A stretch of DNA of 64,000 nt, taken from positions 169,926-233,925 of the forward strand of contig NZ_FXYF01000008.1 of NCBI RefSeq assembly GCF_900184945.1. The letters run 5' to 3'. A program made the translations under genes and the position numbers. The notes under the pieces are model-generated. The model saw nothing but the letters and a program-made list of their open reading frames with translations, ran no database searches and was not told the origin of the DNA. Within the stretch, counting starts at the first letter, position 1. Each line of letters begins with the position of its first letter. This document shows positions 41,346 through 50,551 of this stretch, one piece after another. The DNA comes from Antarctobacter aquimaris. Lineage in GTDB: Bacteria > Pseudomonadota > Alphaproteobacteria > Rhodobacterales > Rhodobacteraceae.

Positions 41346-41552
41346 ATGGCTGTCCAACAGAACAAGGTTTCCAAGTCGCGTCGCAACAACCGTCGTGCGC
41401 ACGACGCCCTGGTTGCTGCGAACCCGAACGAATGCGACAACTGCGGCGAACTCAAGCGCCCGCACCATGTCTGCCCGTCCTGCGGCCACTACGCGGAGCG
41501 TGAAATCGTCGCGATGACCGACGACGTGGATCTGGACGAAGACGCCGCCTGA
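41346..41552 (+). CDS. rpmF: Ribosomal protein bL32
   Basis: This 68-residue protein starts with the basic tail [18 protein letters not shown] typical of bL32. It has a complete zinc ribbon with four cysteines (CDNCG and CPSCG). It is part of the large ribosomal subunit. It lies upstream of plsX and fabH, the usual coupling of ribosome and lipid synthesis genes. The acidic C-terminal end ([10 protein letters not shown]) is common in Rhodobacteraceae. Confidence 0.98.
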   Translation: MAVQQNKVSKSRRNNRRAHDALVAANPNECDNCGELKRPHHVCPSCGHYAEREIVAMTDDVDLDEDAA

Positions 41553-41575
41553 TAACCCTGCCGGGACGTCCTCCC

Positions 41576-42676
41576 ATGGCTTCTCTCAAGGAAACCCCCG
41601 GCGCAGGCACGTCCCGCATCGTGATTTCGGTCGACGCCATGGGCGGCGACAGGGGGCCGGCGACGGTTGTCGCCGGCATCTGGTATTCCGCGCGCAAGAA
41701 TCCCGAACTCGACTTCATCCTGCACGGCCCTCAAGACGAACTGGAAAAGCTCGTTTCCCGGCGCAAGGGCCTGTCGGACCGCTGCACGATCCGCGATGCC
41801 CAGGGCGTCGTGACCATGAACGACAAGCCCAGCCAGGTCATGCGCCACGGCAAGGGCACCTCGATGTGGTCGGCGCTCGAATCGGTGCGCGAGGGTGAGG
41901 CCACGGTGGCCGTCAGCTGCGGCAACACCGGCGCGCTGATGGCGCTGTCGATGATCCGCCTGCGCCGCCTGCCCGGCGTCAACCGTCCCGCCATCGCCAT
42001 CCTGTGGCCCTCGCGCAACCCGCAGGGGTTCAACGTCATGCTCGACGTGGGCGCGGACATCAAGGCCGATGCCCAGGACCTGCTGCAATACGCCCTGATG
42101 GGCGCCGCCTATGCCCGCAACGGGCTGGCGCTGGAGCGCCCCCGTGTCGGCCTGCTGAACGTCGGCACCGAAGAGCACAAGGGACGCGCCGAGCTCAAGG
42201 AAGCGCACGACCTGATCGCCAGCCGGGAAGTGGCCGGCAAGTACCAGTTCGTCGGCTTCGTCGAAGGCGGCGACATCCCCGGTGACACCTGCGACGTGAT
42301 CGTCACCGACGGCTTTACCGGCAACGTCGCGCTCAAGACCGGCGAAGGCACCGCCAAGCTGATCGGCGACCTGCTGCGCGAGGCCTTTGCCTATTCGCCA
42401 CTGTCGCGCATCGCCTCGCTGCTGGCGCTGACCTCGCTGAGCCGCCTGAAAAAACGCATCGACCCGCGCCGCGTGAATGGCGGCGTGTTCCTCGGACTGA
42501 ACGGCACGGTGGTCAAATCGCACGGCTCTGCCGACGCCACGGGTGTCTCGGCCGCCGTCAAGCTGGCCTTCGAACTGGCGCGGTCCGGCTTTGGCGACCG
42601 GCTGGCGGCACGGGTTGCCTCTGCCGCCGAGGGGGCGCAGGATGGCGCCGCACAAAAGGACCTCAATCAGCCATGA
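41576..42676 (+). CDS. plsX: Phosphate acyltransferase PlsX
   Basis: This 366-residue enzyme converts acyl-ACP to acyl-phosphate for phosphatidic acid synthesis. Family features are ISVDAMGGDRGPATVVAG at the start, AVSCGNTGALMALS, NVGTEEHKGRAELKEA and VTDGFTGNVALKTGEG. It is cytosolic and membrane-associated. It starts 23 bases after rpmF and its stop overlaps the fabH start by 4 bases (ATGA), so translation is coupled. Confidence 0.98.
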   Translation: MASLKETPGAGTSRIVISVDAMGGDRGPATVVAGIWYSARKNPELDFILHGPQDELEKLVSRRKGLSDRCTIRDAQGVVTMNDKPSQVMRHGKGTSMWSALESVREGEATVAVSCGNTGALMALSMIRLRRLPGVNRPAIAILWPSRNPQGFNVMLDVGADIKADAQDLLQYALMGAAYARNGLALERPRVGLLNVGTEEHKGRAELKEAHDLIASREVAGKYQFVGFVEGGDIPGDTCDVIVTDGFTGNVALKTGEGTAKLIGDLLREAFAYSPLSRIASLLALTSLSRLKKRIDPRRVNGGVFLGLNGTVVKSHGSADATGVSAAVKLAFELARSGFGDRLAARVASAAEGAQDGAAQKDLNQP

Positions 42677-43644
42677 CCACACGCGCCGCCGTGATCGGTG
42701 TCGGGCATTACCTGCCCGAACGCATCGTCGAAAACGCCGAATTCGAAAAGACGCTGGACACGACGGACGAGTGGATCAAGTCGCGCTCGGGCATCGAACG
42801 GCGGCATTTCGCGGCCGAGGGGCAGACCACCTCCGACCTGGCCACCCGCGCCGCCCGTGCCGCGCTGTCGGATGCGGGACTGGCGGTCGATGACCTCGAC
42901 GCGATCATCGTTGCCACCTCGACCGCGGACCTGACCTTTCCTTCCGCCGCGACGATGGTGCAGGCGGAACTGGGCATGATGCACGGCTTTGCCTTCGACG
43001 TGCAGGCGGTCTGCGCCGGGTTCATCTATGCTCTGACCACCGCCAACGCGCTGATCACGGCCGGGCAGGCCCGCCGCGTCATGGTGATCGGCGCAGAGAC
43101 CTTTTCGCGCATCATGGATTGGACGGACCGGGGCACCTGCGTGCTGTTCGGCGACGGCGCCGGCGCGCTGATCCTCGGCGCGCAGGAGGGTGACGGCACC
43201 AATGCCGACCGCGGCATCCTGGCCACCGATCTCAACAGCGACGGGCGCTACCGCGACATCCTCTACGTCGACGGCGGCATCAGCACCCAGACCACCGGGT
43301 TCCTGCGCATGCAGGGCAAGGAGGTCTTTCGCCACGCCGTGGAAAAGCTGGCCGCCACCGCCACCACCGCGCTGGAAAAGGCCGGCATGACACCCGAACA
43401 GATCGACTGGGTGGTGCCGCACCAGGCCAACATCCGCATCATCGCAGGCACCGCGAAAAAGCTGGGCCTGCCGATGGAACGCGTCATCGTGACCGTCCAG
43501 GACCACGGCAACACCTCGGCGGCGTCGATTCCCCTGGCGCTGTCGGTCGGCAAGGCGCGCGGCCAGATCAAGCCGGGCGATGTCATCGTCACCGAGGCGA
43601 TCGGCGGCGGCCTGGCCTGGGGCGCGGTGGTCCTGCGCTGGTAA
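42673..43644 (+). CDS. fabH: 3-oxoacyl-ACP synthase III (FabH)
   Basis: This 323-residue ketoacyl synthase starts fatty acid synthesis from acetyl-CoA and malonyl-ACP. The catalytic triad is visible: Cys in FDVQAVCAGFIYAL, His in WVVPHQANIRI and Asn in DHGNTSAASIPLAL. The end IGGGLAWGAVVLRW is typical. It overlaps plsX by 4 bases and is the last gene before the ihfA promoter. Confidence 0.98.
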   Translation: MTTRAAVIGVGHYLPERIVENAEFEKTLDTTDEWIKSRSGIERRHFAAEGQTTSDLATRAARAALSDAGLAVDDLDAIIVATSTADLTFPSAATMVQAELGMMHGFAFDVQAVCAGFIYALTTANALITAGQARRVMVIGAETFSRIMDWTDRGTCVLFGDGAGALILGAQEGDGTNADRGILATDLNSDGRYRDILYVDGGISTQTTGFLRMQGKEVFRHAVEKLAATATTALEKAGMTPEQIDWVVPHQANIRIIAGTAKKLGLPMERVIVTVQDHGNTSAASIPLALSVGKARGQIKPGDVIVTEAIGGGLAWGAVVLRW

Positions 43645-43739
43645 ACGGGCCGACTGTGGCGGGAAATCCCCGTCACTGTCGGCCTGTTGCACAAACAGCC
43701 TTTGACGATCTGCAAAATGCGGCCTGCAAGTCATTGATA

Positions 43740-43767
43740 TTGACTTGTGATTTTTCCTCGCGATAAT
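43740..43767 (+). promoter_or_regulatory. Sigma-70 promoter of ihfA
   Basis: TTGACT, a 16-base spacer and GATAAT are close to consensus and lie 28 bases before the ihfA ATG. GGGAGGGA provides the ribosome site. It is in the 151-base gap after fabH. Confidence 0.6.
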
Positions 43768-43795
43768 CCCACCAAATTCAGCGGGAGGGACGACC

Positions 43796-44098
43796 ATGGG
43801 GGACAAGACCCTGACGCGGATGGACTTGAGCGAAGCGGTGTTTCGCGAAGTGGGTCTGTCGCGCAACGAGAGCGCCGATCTGGTCGAGGCGGTGCTGCAG
43901 CACATGTCCGATGCGCTGGTCTCGGGGGAGCAGGTCAAGATCTCGTCCTTCGGCACTTTCTCGGTCCGGGAAAAGGCCGCGCGCGTCGGGCGCAACCCCA
44001 AGACGGGGCAGGAAGTCCCGATCCAGCCGCGCCGCGTCCTGACCTTCCGCCCCTCGCACCTGATGAAGGACCGCGTGGCCGCGGGCAACAAGCGCTGA
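43796..44098 (+). CDS. ihfA: Integration host factor subunit alpha
   Basis: This 100-residue protein is of the HU/IHF family. The alpha subunit pattern is seen in [41 protein letters not shown] (DNA-binding arm) and [16 protein letters not shown]. As a dimer with IhfB it bends DNA for transcription, recombination and replication. GGGAGGGA lies upstream. The MerR gene follows 10 bases after the stop, the usual order in alphaproteobacteria. Confidence 0.96.
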   Translation: MGDKTLTRMDLSEAVFREVGLSRNESADLVEAVLQHMSDALVSGEQVKISSFGTFSVREKAARVGRNPKTGQEVPIQPRRVLTFRPSHLMKDRVAAGNKR

Positions 44099-44108
44099 GG
44101 CGCCGCAG

Positions 44109-45248
44109 ATGCCCAAGTCCCGCGACGCGTTCCGCACCATCTCGGAGGTGGCAGAGTGGCTTGATACCCCGGCGCATGTGCTGCGCTTCTGGGAAAGCAA
44201 GTTTACACAGGTAAAGCCCGTCAAGCGCGCTGGCGGACGCCGCTACTATCGTCCGGCAGACATGGAATTACTGGCCGGAATCAAGAAGTTGCTGCACGAA
44301 GACGGGATGACCATCAAGGGCGTCCAAAAGGTCTTGCGCGAACAGGGCGTGCGCCATGTCTCGACCCTCTCGGGCATGTCGGCGGACGCCGATGGCGACG
44401 CGGGCGAGTTGATCGAGGATGCCCCCTACACCGAGGTTGCCGTCGAGGAGGCCACGGATACGCTGATCCAGTTCCCGCAGCAGGCCGTGGCACAACGCTC
44501 CGAGCCGGAACTCGAACCGGAGCCGGAACCGGAGGCGGCAGAGCCGGTGATGGCCGAGGCGGCGATGCAGGACGATCCCGAAGACGTCGCGCAGATGGCG
44601 CCGGCCGAAGAGGCGGCCGAGGCCATGGACCAGCCCCCGGAGGACGATGCGCCCGCGCCACAGGAAGACGAGCCCGAGGCGGTCGAACCGCCAATGGTAG
44701 AGGCTGTACCTGCCGAGGCTGTGGCCGACTCGCCTGAAGACCCGGCCGTGCCCGACGCGCCCCAGGTCGAGACCGCGCCGGAGGAAGACGCCCCCCTTGC
44801 CGCTGCAGACCTGCCCGAGCCGCCCCCCGAGTCGCCGGAAGCCGAGCCCGTGACAGCGGAACCCGAGCCGGAGGCGCCCGCGCCCGATATCGCCGCCGAA
44901 ACGCCGGCGGAAACCACCCCTGTCGATGCATCGGAAGCGGAGGTGGAGGCCGATCCCGTCGAGGTTGCCGCCGAGCACGACACCCCGGAGCCGGCCGCTG
45001 TTCCGGTAGCCCCCGAACTGCCGCTGGGCGCGCCGCCCGCCCGGACCAGACCGATCGACCTGCCGGACTTCGATGCGCCCCGCCCGGCCGCACGGGCCGC
45101 CCCGCGTCCGCCGCAGGTTCCCGACAGCGGCGCGCTGACGCGGATCGCCGCAATCACCGCCCTGTCAGAGCCCCGGCGCACCGCGCTGGCAGCCCATCTT
45201 CCGGCGCTTGAGGCGCTGCGCGACCGGCTCTCTGCCCCCCTCGACTGA
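44109..45248 (+). CDS. MerR family DNA-binding protein with long acidic proline-rich tail
   Basis: Residues 1-85 are a MerR-type winged helix ([56 protein letters not shown]). After this comes a low-complexity tail of about 200 residues rich in Glu, Pro and Ala, then a basic/Pro stretch. A short helical end ([16 protein letters not shown] to the C-terminus) completes its 379 residues. There is no classical effector domain. The gene follows ihfA by 10 bases and precedes tRNA-Pro, a conserved order; it is likely a nucleoid or cell-cycle-linked regulator, but the target is unknown. Confidence 0.9.
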   Translation: MPKSRDAFRTISEVAEWLDTPAHVLRFWESKFTQVKPVKRAGGRRYYRPADMELLAGIKKLLHEDGMTIKGVQKVLREQGVRHVSTLSGMSADADGDAGELIEDAPYTEVAVEEATDTLIQFPQQAVAQRSEPELEPEPEPEAAEPVMAEAAMQDDPEDVAQMAPAEEAAEAMDQPPEDDAPAPQEDEPEAVEPPMVEAVPAEAVADSPEDPAVPDAPQVETAPEEDAPLAAADLPEPPPESPEAEPVTAEPEPEAPAPDIAAETPAETTPVDASEAEVEADPVEVAAEHDTPEPAAVPVAPELPLGAPPARTRPIDLPDFDAPRPAARAAPRPPQVPDSGALTRIAAITALSEPRRTALAAHLPALEALRDRLSAPLD

Positions 45249-45314
45249 GCCTCCGAATTTTCCTGCCCGGGGGGTTGCTCTTGGCGAAAAATAGCGTAAG
45301 AACGCCGGACAAGT

Positions 45315-45391
45315 CGGGCTATGGCGCAGCCTGGTAGCGCGTCCGTCTGGGGGACGGAAGGTCGCAGGTTCGAGTCCTGCTAGCCCGACCA
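45315..45391 (+). tRNA. tRNA-Pro (anticodon GGG)
   Basis: The 77-base cloverleaf has acceptor arms CGGGCTA / TAGCCCG, an anticodon stem TCCGT/ACGGA with loop CTGGGGG (anticodon GGG), a T arm GCAGG-TTCGAGT-CCTGC, and an encoded CCA end. Confidence 0.95.
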
Positions 45392-45714
45392 AATCAAAAC
45401 ACCCCAATAAATACCCCTGAATACATCGACTTGTGCGACCACCCGCCAGAGGTGCAGTCGACCAGATCGCCTATCTTGATCTATGCTGGCACCGCCCGCA
45501 GACGCATCTTGCGCGCGCCTCTCCTCCCTGCCCTTTTGACGGCCTCCAGGACCTGCCTATGCGCAACGGGTCTCCGGTGCGGCGCCTGCAGCAGTCTCGG
45601 TTCGCCGCGCCCGTCACCTGTTGCGTGTTGCCCGGTCCACGAGACTGCCTGCCCAACTTCGCCGATTGGCCAAACCCGCTGCCCCGATGGGGATTCGCCG
45701 GGGCGCAGGCGCAG
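45392..45714. other. Intergenic stretch without a supported gene
   Basis: The 323 bases after tRNA-Pro have a somewhat mixed composition and open frames in several phases. Nothing recognisable is encoded. It may be part of the decayed gene that follows. Confidence 0.4.
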
Positions 45715-46345
45715 ATGACGCTGATCCCGATCGCCAGGGTTCTCTCCGACCTGATGACCGGGGCGCTGTCCGCGCTGCCGGCCGAGGTCTTCTACGTCGA
45801 CACCGCCCCGCATGGCACCGACACGACCTGTTTGCTTGCCGCCATAATCACTTGCCAGGCGATCTACGGCGTGTTGGTCCACCCGCTCCCGCCGTTGCAC
45901 CTGCCGGACGATCACGGAGATCAAGACGCACGCTGCTTCGTGGTCGATCCCGAAATCACCAGCCTCGACCGGTGTATTTCGGCGCGCTGCCCGACGCCGT
46001 GGCCAGAAAGGTCACGCCCGATTTCCTGAACGATTCCGGTCCGGTCTGACCCGGCGGACCTGACGATGCTTTCGCCATCCGCTCCGACCGCTCCATCGAC
46101 GCGCCCGGTGGCGGCATCTACGCCCTGCGCCTGACATCGGACCTGTCGTCGCGGGTCCATGTCGATGGCGCGCTGGTGCTGGACACCCAAGGCGGCGTGC
46201 CCGAAGAGACGCGGGTGGCCGACGTCGCGCTGACCCCGGGACAGCACCTGTTGGACGTGCTGTATCGCGTCGTGGCCGGGAGGCCTCGATGCAGGTCGAC
46301 TGGCTCCACATCGCCCCCTTGCCCACCATAACGTTACCCTCACAA
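45715..46345 (+). pseudogene. Decayed gene with PA14-like domain
   Basis: Three reading frames in turn give one PA14-like domain. The first frame ends around VVDPEITSLDR (about 45965). A shifted frame gives PVYFGALPDAVARKVTPDFLND, an in-frame TGA at 46047, and then DDAFAIRSDRSID, GGGIYALRLTSDLSSRVHVDG and QHLLDVLYRV, the typical sugar-binding core. Near 46275-46285 the frame shifts again to SMQVDWLHIAP. PA14 domains bind carbohydrates in secreted enzymes and adhesins. Two frameshifts and a stop mean it is not functional. Boundaries are approximate; a sequencing error could explain one lesion but not all. Confidence 0.6.
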
Positions 46346-46597
46346 CCGCCCGAAGCCACCGTTGCGCGGGACCGCGGTCCTGAGAGCGCCCTCGCCGAGA
46401 CGGAAATCGAGGCCCTGCTGGAGATGCTCCTGCCTCACCGCCACCGGCACGCACCAGAGCACACCGCCGAGGACGCCGTCCTGGACCTGCCGCACGTCCG
46501 GCAACACCTCGACGACCAGTTCATAGCGCCGGGCCGTGCGTTTTACTCTCCCCTTGGCGGCATGTGCTTGCTAAGACGGGCAAAACGGGGGAACGCG

Positions 46598-47677
46598 ATG
46601 ACCGGGGTGCTTGCCAGCCAACAGATCGACGCGCTGATCGCCAGCGGCGCCATCCGCGCCGACCTGCCCTTTGTCGAGGGCCAGGTACAGCCGGCCAGCC
46701 TTGACCTGCGCTTGGGTCCGGTGGCCTACCGCGTGCGGGCCTCGTTCCTGGCCGGACAGGGGCGCCGCGTCGCCGACCGCATCGCCGACTTCGAGATGCA
46801 CCGCATCGACCTTGCCCAGGGCGCGGTGCTGGAAAAGGGCTGCGTCTACCTCGTGCCACTGATGGAATCCATCGCCCTGCCCGACGACATCCAGGCCATC
46901 GCCAACGCCAAGAGCTCGACCGGGCGGCTGGACCTGTTGACCCGCGTCATCTGCGACGGCGGGGTCGAGTTCGACCGCATCGCGCCGGGCTACGACGGGC
47001 CGCTCTACGCCGAGATCTGCCCGCGCTCCTTCTCGGTGCTGGTGCGCCCGGGGATGCGGCTCAACCAGATCCGCTTTCGCAAGGGCCGCTCGGTCCTGAC
47101 TGACACCGAACTGACCGCCCTGCACGCGACTGACACGCTGGTCGGCGGCGGCCCGGCGGTGATCGACGAGGGGTTGGGCTTTTCGGTCGACCTGATGCCC
47201 GGTGCGGGCGGCCTTGTCGGCTACCGCGCCCGTCCGCACACCGGGGTGATCGACCTCGACCGCATCGGCGCCTACGACCCGCGAGACTACTGGGACGAGC
47301 TGCGCGCGGACAATGGCCAGCTGATCCTCGACCCGGGCGCCTTCTACATCCTCGTCAGCCGCGAGGCGGTGCACATCCCGCCCGGCTATGCCGCCGAAAT
47401 GGCGCCCTACCTGGCCATGGTGGGCGAATTCCGGGTGCATTACGCGGGGTTCTTCGATCCGGGATTCGGCCACGCGGCGGCGGGCGGCGCGGGCGCGCGC
47501 GGCGTGCTGGAGGTGCGCTGCCACGAAGCGCCCTTTGTCCTGGAACACGGCCAGATCGTCGGCCGGCTGGTCTACGAGCGGATGTCCGAGGTGCCCCGCC
47601 AGCTTTATGGCGCGGGCATCGCGTCCAACTACCAGGGCCAGGGGCTGAAGCTCAGCAAGCATTTCCGCAGTGCCTGA
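46598..47677 (+). CDS. dcd: dCTP deaminase, long double-domain form
   Basis: This 359-residue protein is about twice the length of E. coli Dcd and looks like two dUTPase-fold halves. Key parts are QVQPASLDLRLGPVAYRV, AIANAKSSTGRLDLLTRV, DGPLYAEICPRSFSVLVRPGM and MRLNQIRFRKG in the first half, and ILVSREAVHIPPGYAAEM with GVLEVRCHEAPFVLEHGQ in the second. Such long forms are usual in alphaproteobacteria. It turns dCTP into dUTP for thymidylate synthesis. The ATG follows GGGGGAACGCG. The upstream frame stays open into the PA14 remnant but adds no family sequence. Confidence 0.92.
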   Translation: MTGVLASQQIDALIASGAIRADLPFVEGQVQPASLDLRLGPVAYRVRASFLAGQGRRVADRIADFEMHRIDLAQGAVLEKGCVYLVPLMESIALPDDIQAIANAKSSTGRLDLLTRVICDGGVEFDRIAPGYDGPLYAEICPRSFSVLVRPGMRLNQIRFRKGRSVLTDTELTALHATDTLVGGGPAVIDEGLGFSVDLMPGAGGLVGYRARPHTGVIDLDRIGAYDPRDYWDELRADNGQLILDPGAFYILVSREAVHIPPGYAAEMAPYLAMVGEFRVHYAGFFDPGFGHAAAGGAGARGVLEVRCHEAPFVLEHGQIVGRLVYERMSEVPRQLYGAGIASNYQGQGLKLSKHFRSA

Positions 47678-47752
47678 CCGGCAGCGCGGCGCTCACGGAA
47701 CCTGTCGGCCAAAAGAAGGGCAGGTCACCGTCGAAGTAACACCCGCCCCCGT

Positions 47753-47822
47753 GGCTTCTTCTTGGTCCAAATACCTCCGGGGGTGAATGGACCGCAGGTC
47801 CAGAGGGGGCAGCGCCCCCTGG
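47753..47822 (-). repeat. Gene-end repeat with GC hairpin, copy 2
   Basis: GGCTTCTTCTTGG and AAATACCTCCGGGGGT lead into the hairpin AGGGGGC-AGC-GCCCCCT. The hairpin is 7 bases after the stop of the 57-residue gene. It matches copy 3 at 55388 closely and copy 1 at 33570 in reverse. Confidence 0.7.
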
Positions 47823-47827
47823 CCCGG

Positions 47828-48001
47828 TCAGAAACGCCTTGCCTGCCTCGCGGCGCGGCGGGCCTTTTGCATGGCATCGCCTGCCTGTTTGCCCTGCGCG
47901 CCACGGCCAAAGGTCCGGGACATGCCGGCGTCGATGCCCTTGTTGACCAGCCGCCGCAGCACGGTGCGGAGGATCATGTTGAAGATCTGTTGCGCGTTCA
48001 T
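47828..48001 (-). CDS. Small basic protein of unknown function
   Basis: This 57-residue protein starts at MNAQQIFNMILRTVLRRLVNKG and ends in the strongly basic QKARRAARQARRF. The first 25 residues could form an amphipathic helix. GGAGACGGAC lies before the ATG. It follows scpB on the same strand by about 60 bases and ends at a gene-end repeat, so it is probably the last gene of the scp operon. I do not recognise a named family. Confidence 0.75.
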   Translation of the reverse strand: MNAQQIFNMILRTVLRRLVNKGIDAGMSRTFGRGAQGKQAGDAMQKARRAARQARRF

Positions 48002-48064
48002 GTCCGTCTCCTGTCGTGTTTCCACGAAGGATACCTTGCGAATGTGCCGGATTTCGGGCGGATT

Positions 48065-48754
48065 TCAGTCCTCGAACAGCTCGCTCTGCCCTTCGTCCGC
48101 GCCTTCCTCGGCATCGAGATCGCCCTCGCCCGGTTGCGGCACGCCCAGCGGTGAGGGGCGGCTTTCCAGCAGTCCGGCAGCGCGCAGGTCCGCGAGGCCG
48201 GGCAGGTCGCGCGCCGATTCCAGGCCGAAGTGATCCAGAAAGCTCTGCGTCACCACGAAGGTCACCGGGCGGCCCGGCGTCATCCGCCGGCGGCCAAAGC
48301 GGATCCACTCCATCTCGAGCAGCTGGTCCACCGTTCCGCGTGACACCGACACGCCGCGAATCTCCTCGATCTCGGCCCGGGTCACCGGCTGGTGGTAGGC
48401 GATGATCGCCAGCGTCTCGATCGCGGCGCGCGACAGCTTGCGCGTCTCCACCGTCTCGCGCTGCATCAGAAAGCCGAGGTCGGGCGCGGTGCGGATCGCC
48501 CAGGCATCGCCCACGCGCACCACCTGCACGCCGCGCCCCTCGTAGCGTTTGCGCAGGTAGACCAGCGCCTCGGCCGCATCGCAGCCGTGCGGCATCCGGT
48601 CGTTGAGGTCCTTGACCGTCACCGGCTCGGTCGAGGCAAACAGGATCGCCTCGACCATGCGCTCCTGCTCACCCATGACCGGGGCCTCGAACAGGCTGTC
48701 GCGCGGGGTGGTCTCGACCTCGTCGCCTTCGGGCGTGTCGGGCGCGTCAGTCAT
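48065..48754 (-). CDS. scpB: Segregation and condensation protein ScpB
   Basis: This 229-residue protein carries two winged-helix modules typical of ScpB: MVEAILFASTEPVTVKDLNDRMP and TLAIIAYHQPVTRAEIEEIRGV, followed by GTVDQLLEMEWIRFGRRRMTPGRP and TQSFLDHFGLESARDLPGL. With ScpA and SMC it forms the chromosome condensation complex. Termini are acidic. It overlaps scpA by 8 bases, so expression is coupled. Confidence 0.96.
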   Translation of the reverse strand: MTDAPDTPEGDEVETTPRDSLFEAPVMGEQERMVEAILFASTEPVTVKDLNDRMPHGCDAAEALVYLRKRYEGRGVQVVRVGDAWAIRTAPDLGFLMQRETVETRKLSRAAIETLAIIAYHQPVTRAEIEEIRGVSVSRGTVDQLLEMEWIRFGRRRMTPGRPVTFVVTQSFLDHFGLESARDLPGLADLRAAGLLESRPSPLGVPQPGEGDLDAEEGADEGQSELFED

Positions 48755-49544
48755 CGCGTTTCTCCTTGCGCCGCATCAGGATCGGCGCGAACGTCCCGGA
48801 CTGTTTCAATTCCGCCTTGCCCTCTTTCACCAGTTCCAGCGAGGCGGCAAAGGTCGCCGCCGTGGCCGAGCGCCACATCACCGGGTCCTCGCCCCAGCCG
48901 TCCGGCAGGTAGCTCTGGATATCCGTCCACTGGCCGGCAAAGCCCAACATGCCGCGCATCCGTTCCAGCGCCTGTTCCATCGTGAACACCCGGTCGCGGT
49001 CCAGCACGAAGGGGCGGAATTCGTCGCGGGTGCGGATGCGCGCGTAGCCCTGCATCAGGTCCAGCAAGGTCGCGGTGTATTTCACCCGGCGCACCTGTTC
49101 CATGGCTTCCGGCAGGCCGCGGGCAAAGAAATCCCGCCCCAGCTGGTCACGTCCCATCAGCCGGGCCGCAGCATCGCGCATCGCCTGAAGGCGCTCCAGC
49201 TGGAACGCCAGGTGCGCGGCCAGGTCCTCGCCCGAGGGACCGTCCTCGGACGGGTCGGGCGGCAGCAGCAGGCGCGATTTCAGGTAGGCCAGCCAGGCCG
49301 CCATCACCAGGTAATCGGCCGCCAGCTCGATGCGCAGCGCCTTGGCCTGCTCGACGAACTTCAGGTACTGCTGCGCCAGGTGCAGGATCGAGATCTTGCG
49401 CAGGTCCACCTTCTGCGTGCGCGCCATGTTCAGCAGCAGGTCCAGCGGCCCTTCGAATCCGTCCACGTCCACCACCAGCGCCTCGGCGGCGAGACGGTCG
49501 GTGACGGAGAGGGTCATCATGTCTGGGCTGTCGGGGTCGTTCAT
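48747..49544 (-). CDS. scpA: Segregation and condensation protein ScpA (kleisin)
   Basis: This 265-residue kleisin has the N-terminal signature DGFEGPLDLLLNMARTQKVD, KISILHLAQQYLKFV and the hydrophobic YLVMAAWLAYLKSRLLLPP helix. The C-terminal winged helix (ATAATFAASLELVKEGKAEL) contacts the SMC head. It bridges SMC and ScpB. It overlaps nagZ by 4 bases and scpB by 8 bases. The first of two nearby start codons is used, a short distance before VDGFEG. Confidence 0.96.
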   Translation of the reverse strand: MNDPDSPDMMTLSVTDRLAAEALVVDVDGFEGPLDLLLNMARTQKVDLRKISILHLAQQYLKFVEQAKALRIELAADYLVMAAWLAYLKSRLLLPPDPSEDGPSGEDLAAHLAFQLERLQAMRDAAARLMGRDQLGRDFFARGLPEAMEQVRRVKYTATLLDLMQGYARIRTRDEFRPFVLDRDRVFTMEQALERMRGMLGFAGQWTDIQSYLPDGWGEDPVMWRSATAATFAASLELVKEGKAELKQSGTFAPILMRRKEKRDD

Positions 49545-50551
49545 GCGCGCTCGGGCGGCGTGTCCGGAAGGGTCAGGCCCGCAGCCTCAGCCGCAAGCGC
49601 CGCGATGTCAACCGGCGCAGGCGTACGGCGGGCGGCCAGGGCATTATCGGCCCGGCGCTGGCCCTCGGCGTCCATCGGGCCCACGGCCCGGGCGATGGCG
49701 CGCATCTCGGCGAGGTCGCCGTTGCAGTGCAACACCACGTCACATCCCGCGGCGCGCGCCGCCGCTGCCCGTTCGGCAACCGTGCCGGACAGCGCCTGCA
49801 TCGAGATGTCGTCAGTCATCAACAGCCCGCCAAAGCCGATCTGGCGGCGGAGGATGTCAACCATCACCGGCGAGACGGTGGCCGGGCGCGGGTCGATCGC
49901 CTCGAACACCAGGTGGGCGGACATGCCCAGCGGCAGGTCGGCAAAGCGTGCGAAGACGGCGAAATCCTGTGTGTCGAGCAGGTCACGCGGGGCGTTCACC
50001 CGGGGCAGGTCAAGATGGCTGTCCAGCGTGCCCAGCCCGTGCCCGGGCATGTGTTTCATCACCGGCAGCACACCGCCATCCAGGCAGCCCTGCACCACGG
50101 CGCGGCCATGGCGCACCACGGTGTCGACGTCGCTGCCGTAGCAGCGGTTGCGCAGCACGGCGTGGGTGTCCGGGCGGGCGATGTCCAGCGTCGGGATGCA
50201 GTTGCCGTCGATACCCAGCGCGCGCAGTTCATGGGCGATGATCCGGGCGCGCAGGTAAAAGGCGCGCTCCGCCCCCGGACCGGTCGCATCCTCCAGCGGC
50301 GGGCGCCAGCTGCGCGCCAGCGGCGGGCGCAGGCGCTGGACGCGGCCGCCCTCCTGGTCGATGAAGATCGGCGCGTCGTGCCCGGCCGCCGCGCGCAGAT
50401 CGGCGCATAGGGCGCGGATCTGGTCGGCGTCCTGCAGGTTGCGGTTGAACAGGATGAAGCCGAACGGCTTGCTCTCGGCATAGAGAGTTCTTTCCGACTC
50501 CGAGAGGGCGGTGCCGGCGCAGCCGAAGATGACCGCGCCGAAGCGGCTCAC
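49541..50551 (-). CDS. nagZ: Beta-N-acetylhexosaminidase NagZ
   Basis: This 336-residue glycoside hydrolase family 3 enzyme removes GlcNAc from anhydromuropeptides in peptidoglycan recycling. The family loop KHMPGHGLGTLDSHLDLP contains the catalytic His/Asp pair, and the nucleophile Asp lies in GGLLMTDDISMQAL. IFIDQEGGRVQRLR is also typical. No signal peptide is present, as expected for a cytosolic enzyme. It overlaps the SPOR gene and scpA by 4 bases each. Confidence 0.96.
   Translation of the reverse strand: MSRFGAVIFGCAGTALSESERTLYAESKPFGFILFNRNLQDADQIRALCADLRAAAGHDAPIFIDQEGGRVQRLRPPLARSWRPPLEDATGPGAERAFYLRARIIAHELRALGIDGNCIPTLDIARPDTHAVLRNRCYGSDVDTVVRHGRAVVQGCLDGGVLPVMKHMPGHGLGTLDSHLDLPRVNAPRDLLDTQDFAVFARFADLPLGMSAHLVFEAIDPRPATVSPVMVDILRRQIGFGGLLMTDDISMQALSGTVAERAAAARAAGCDVVLHCNGDLAEMRAIARAVGPMDAEGQRRADNALAARRTPAPVDIAALAAEAAGLTLPDTPPERA

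Noticed and set aside
44268..45181. Minus-strand frames opposite the MerR tail that look like Gly/Ser/Arg-rich proteins
   Set aside because: They mirror the Glu/Pro/Ala codons of the tail and lack starts with ribosome sites.
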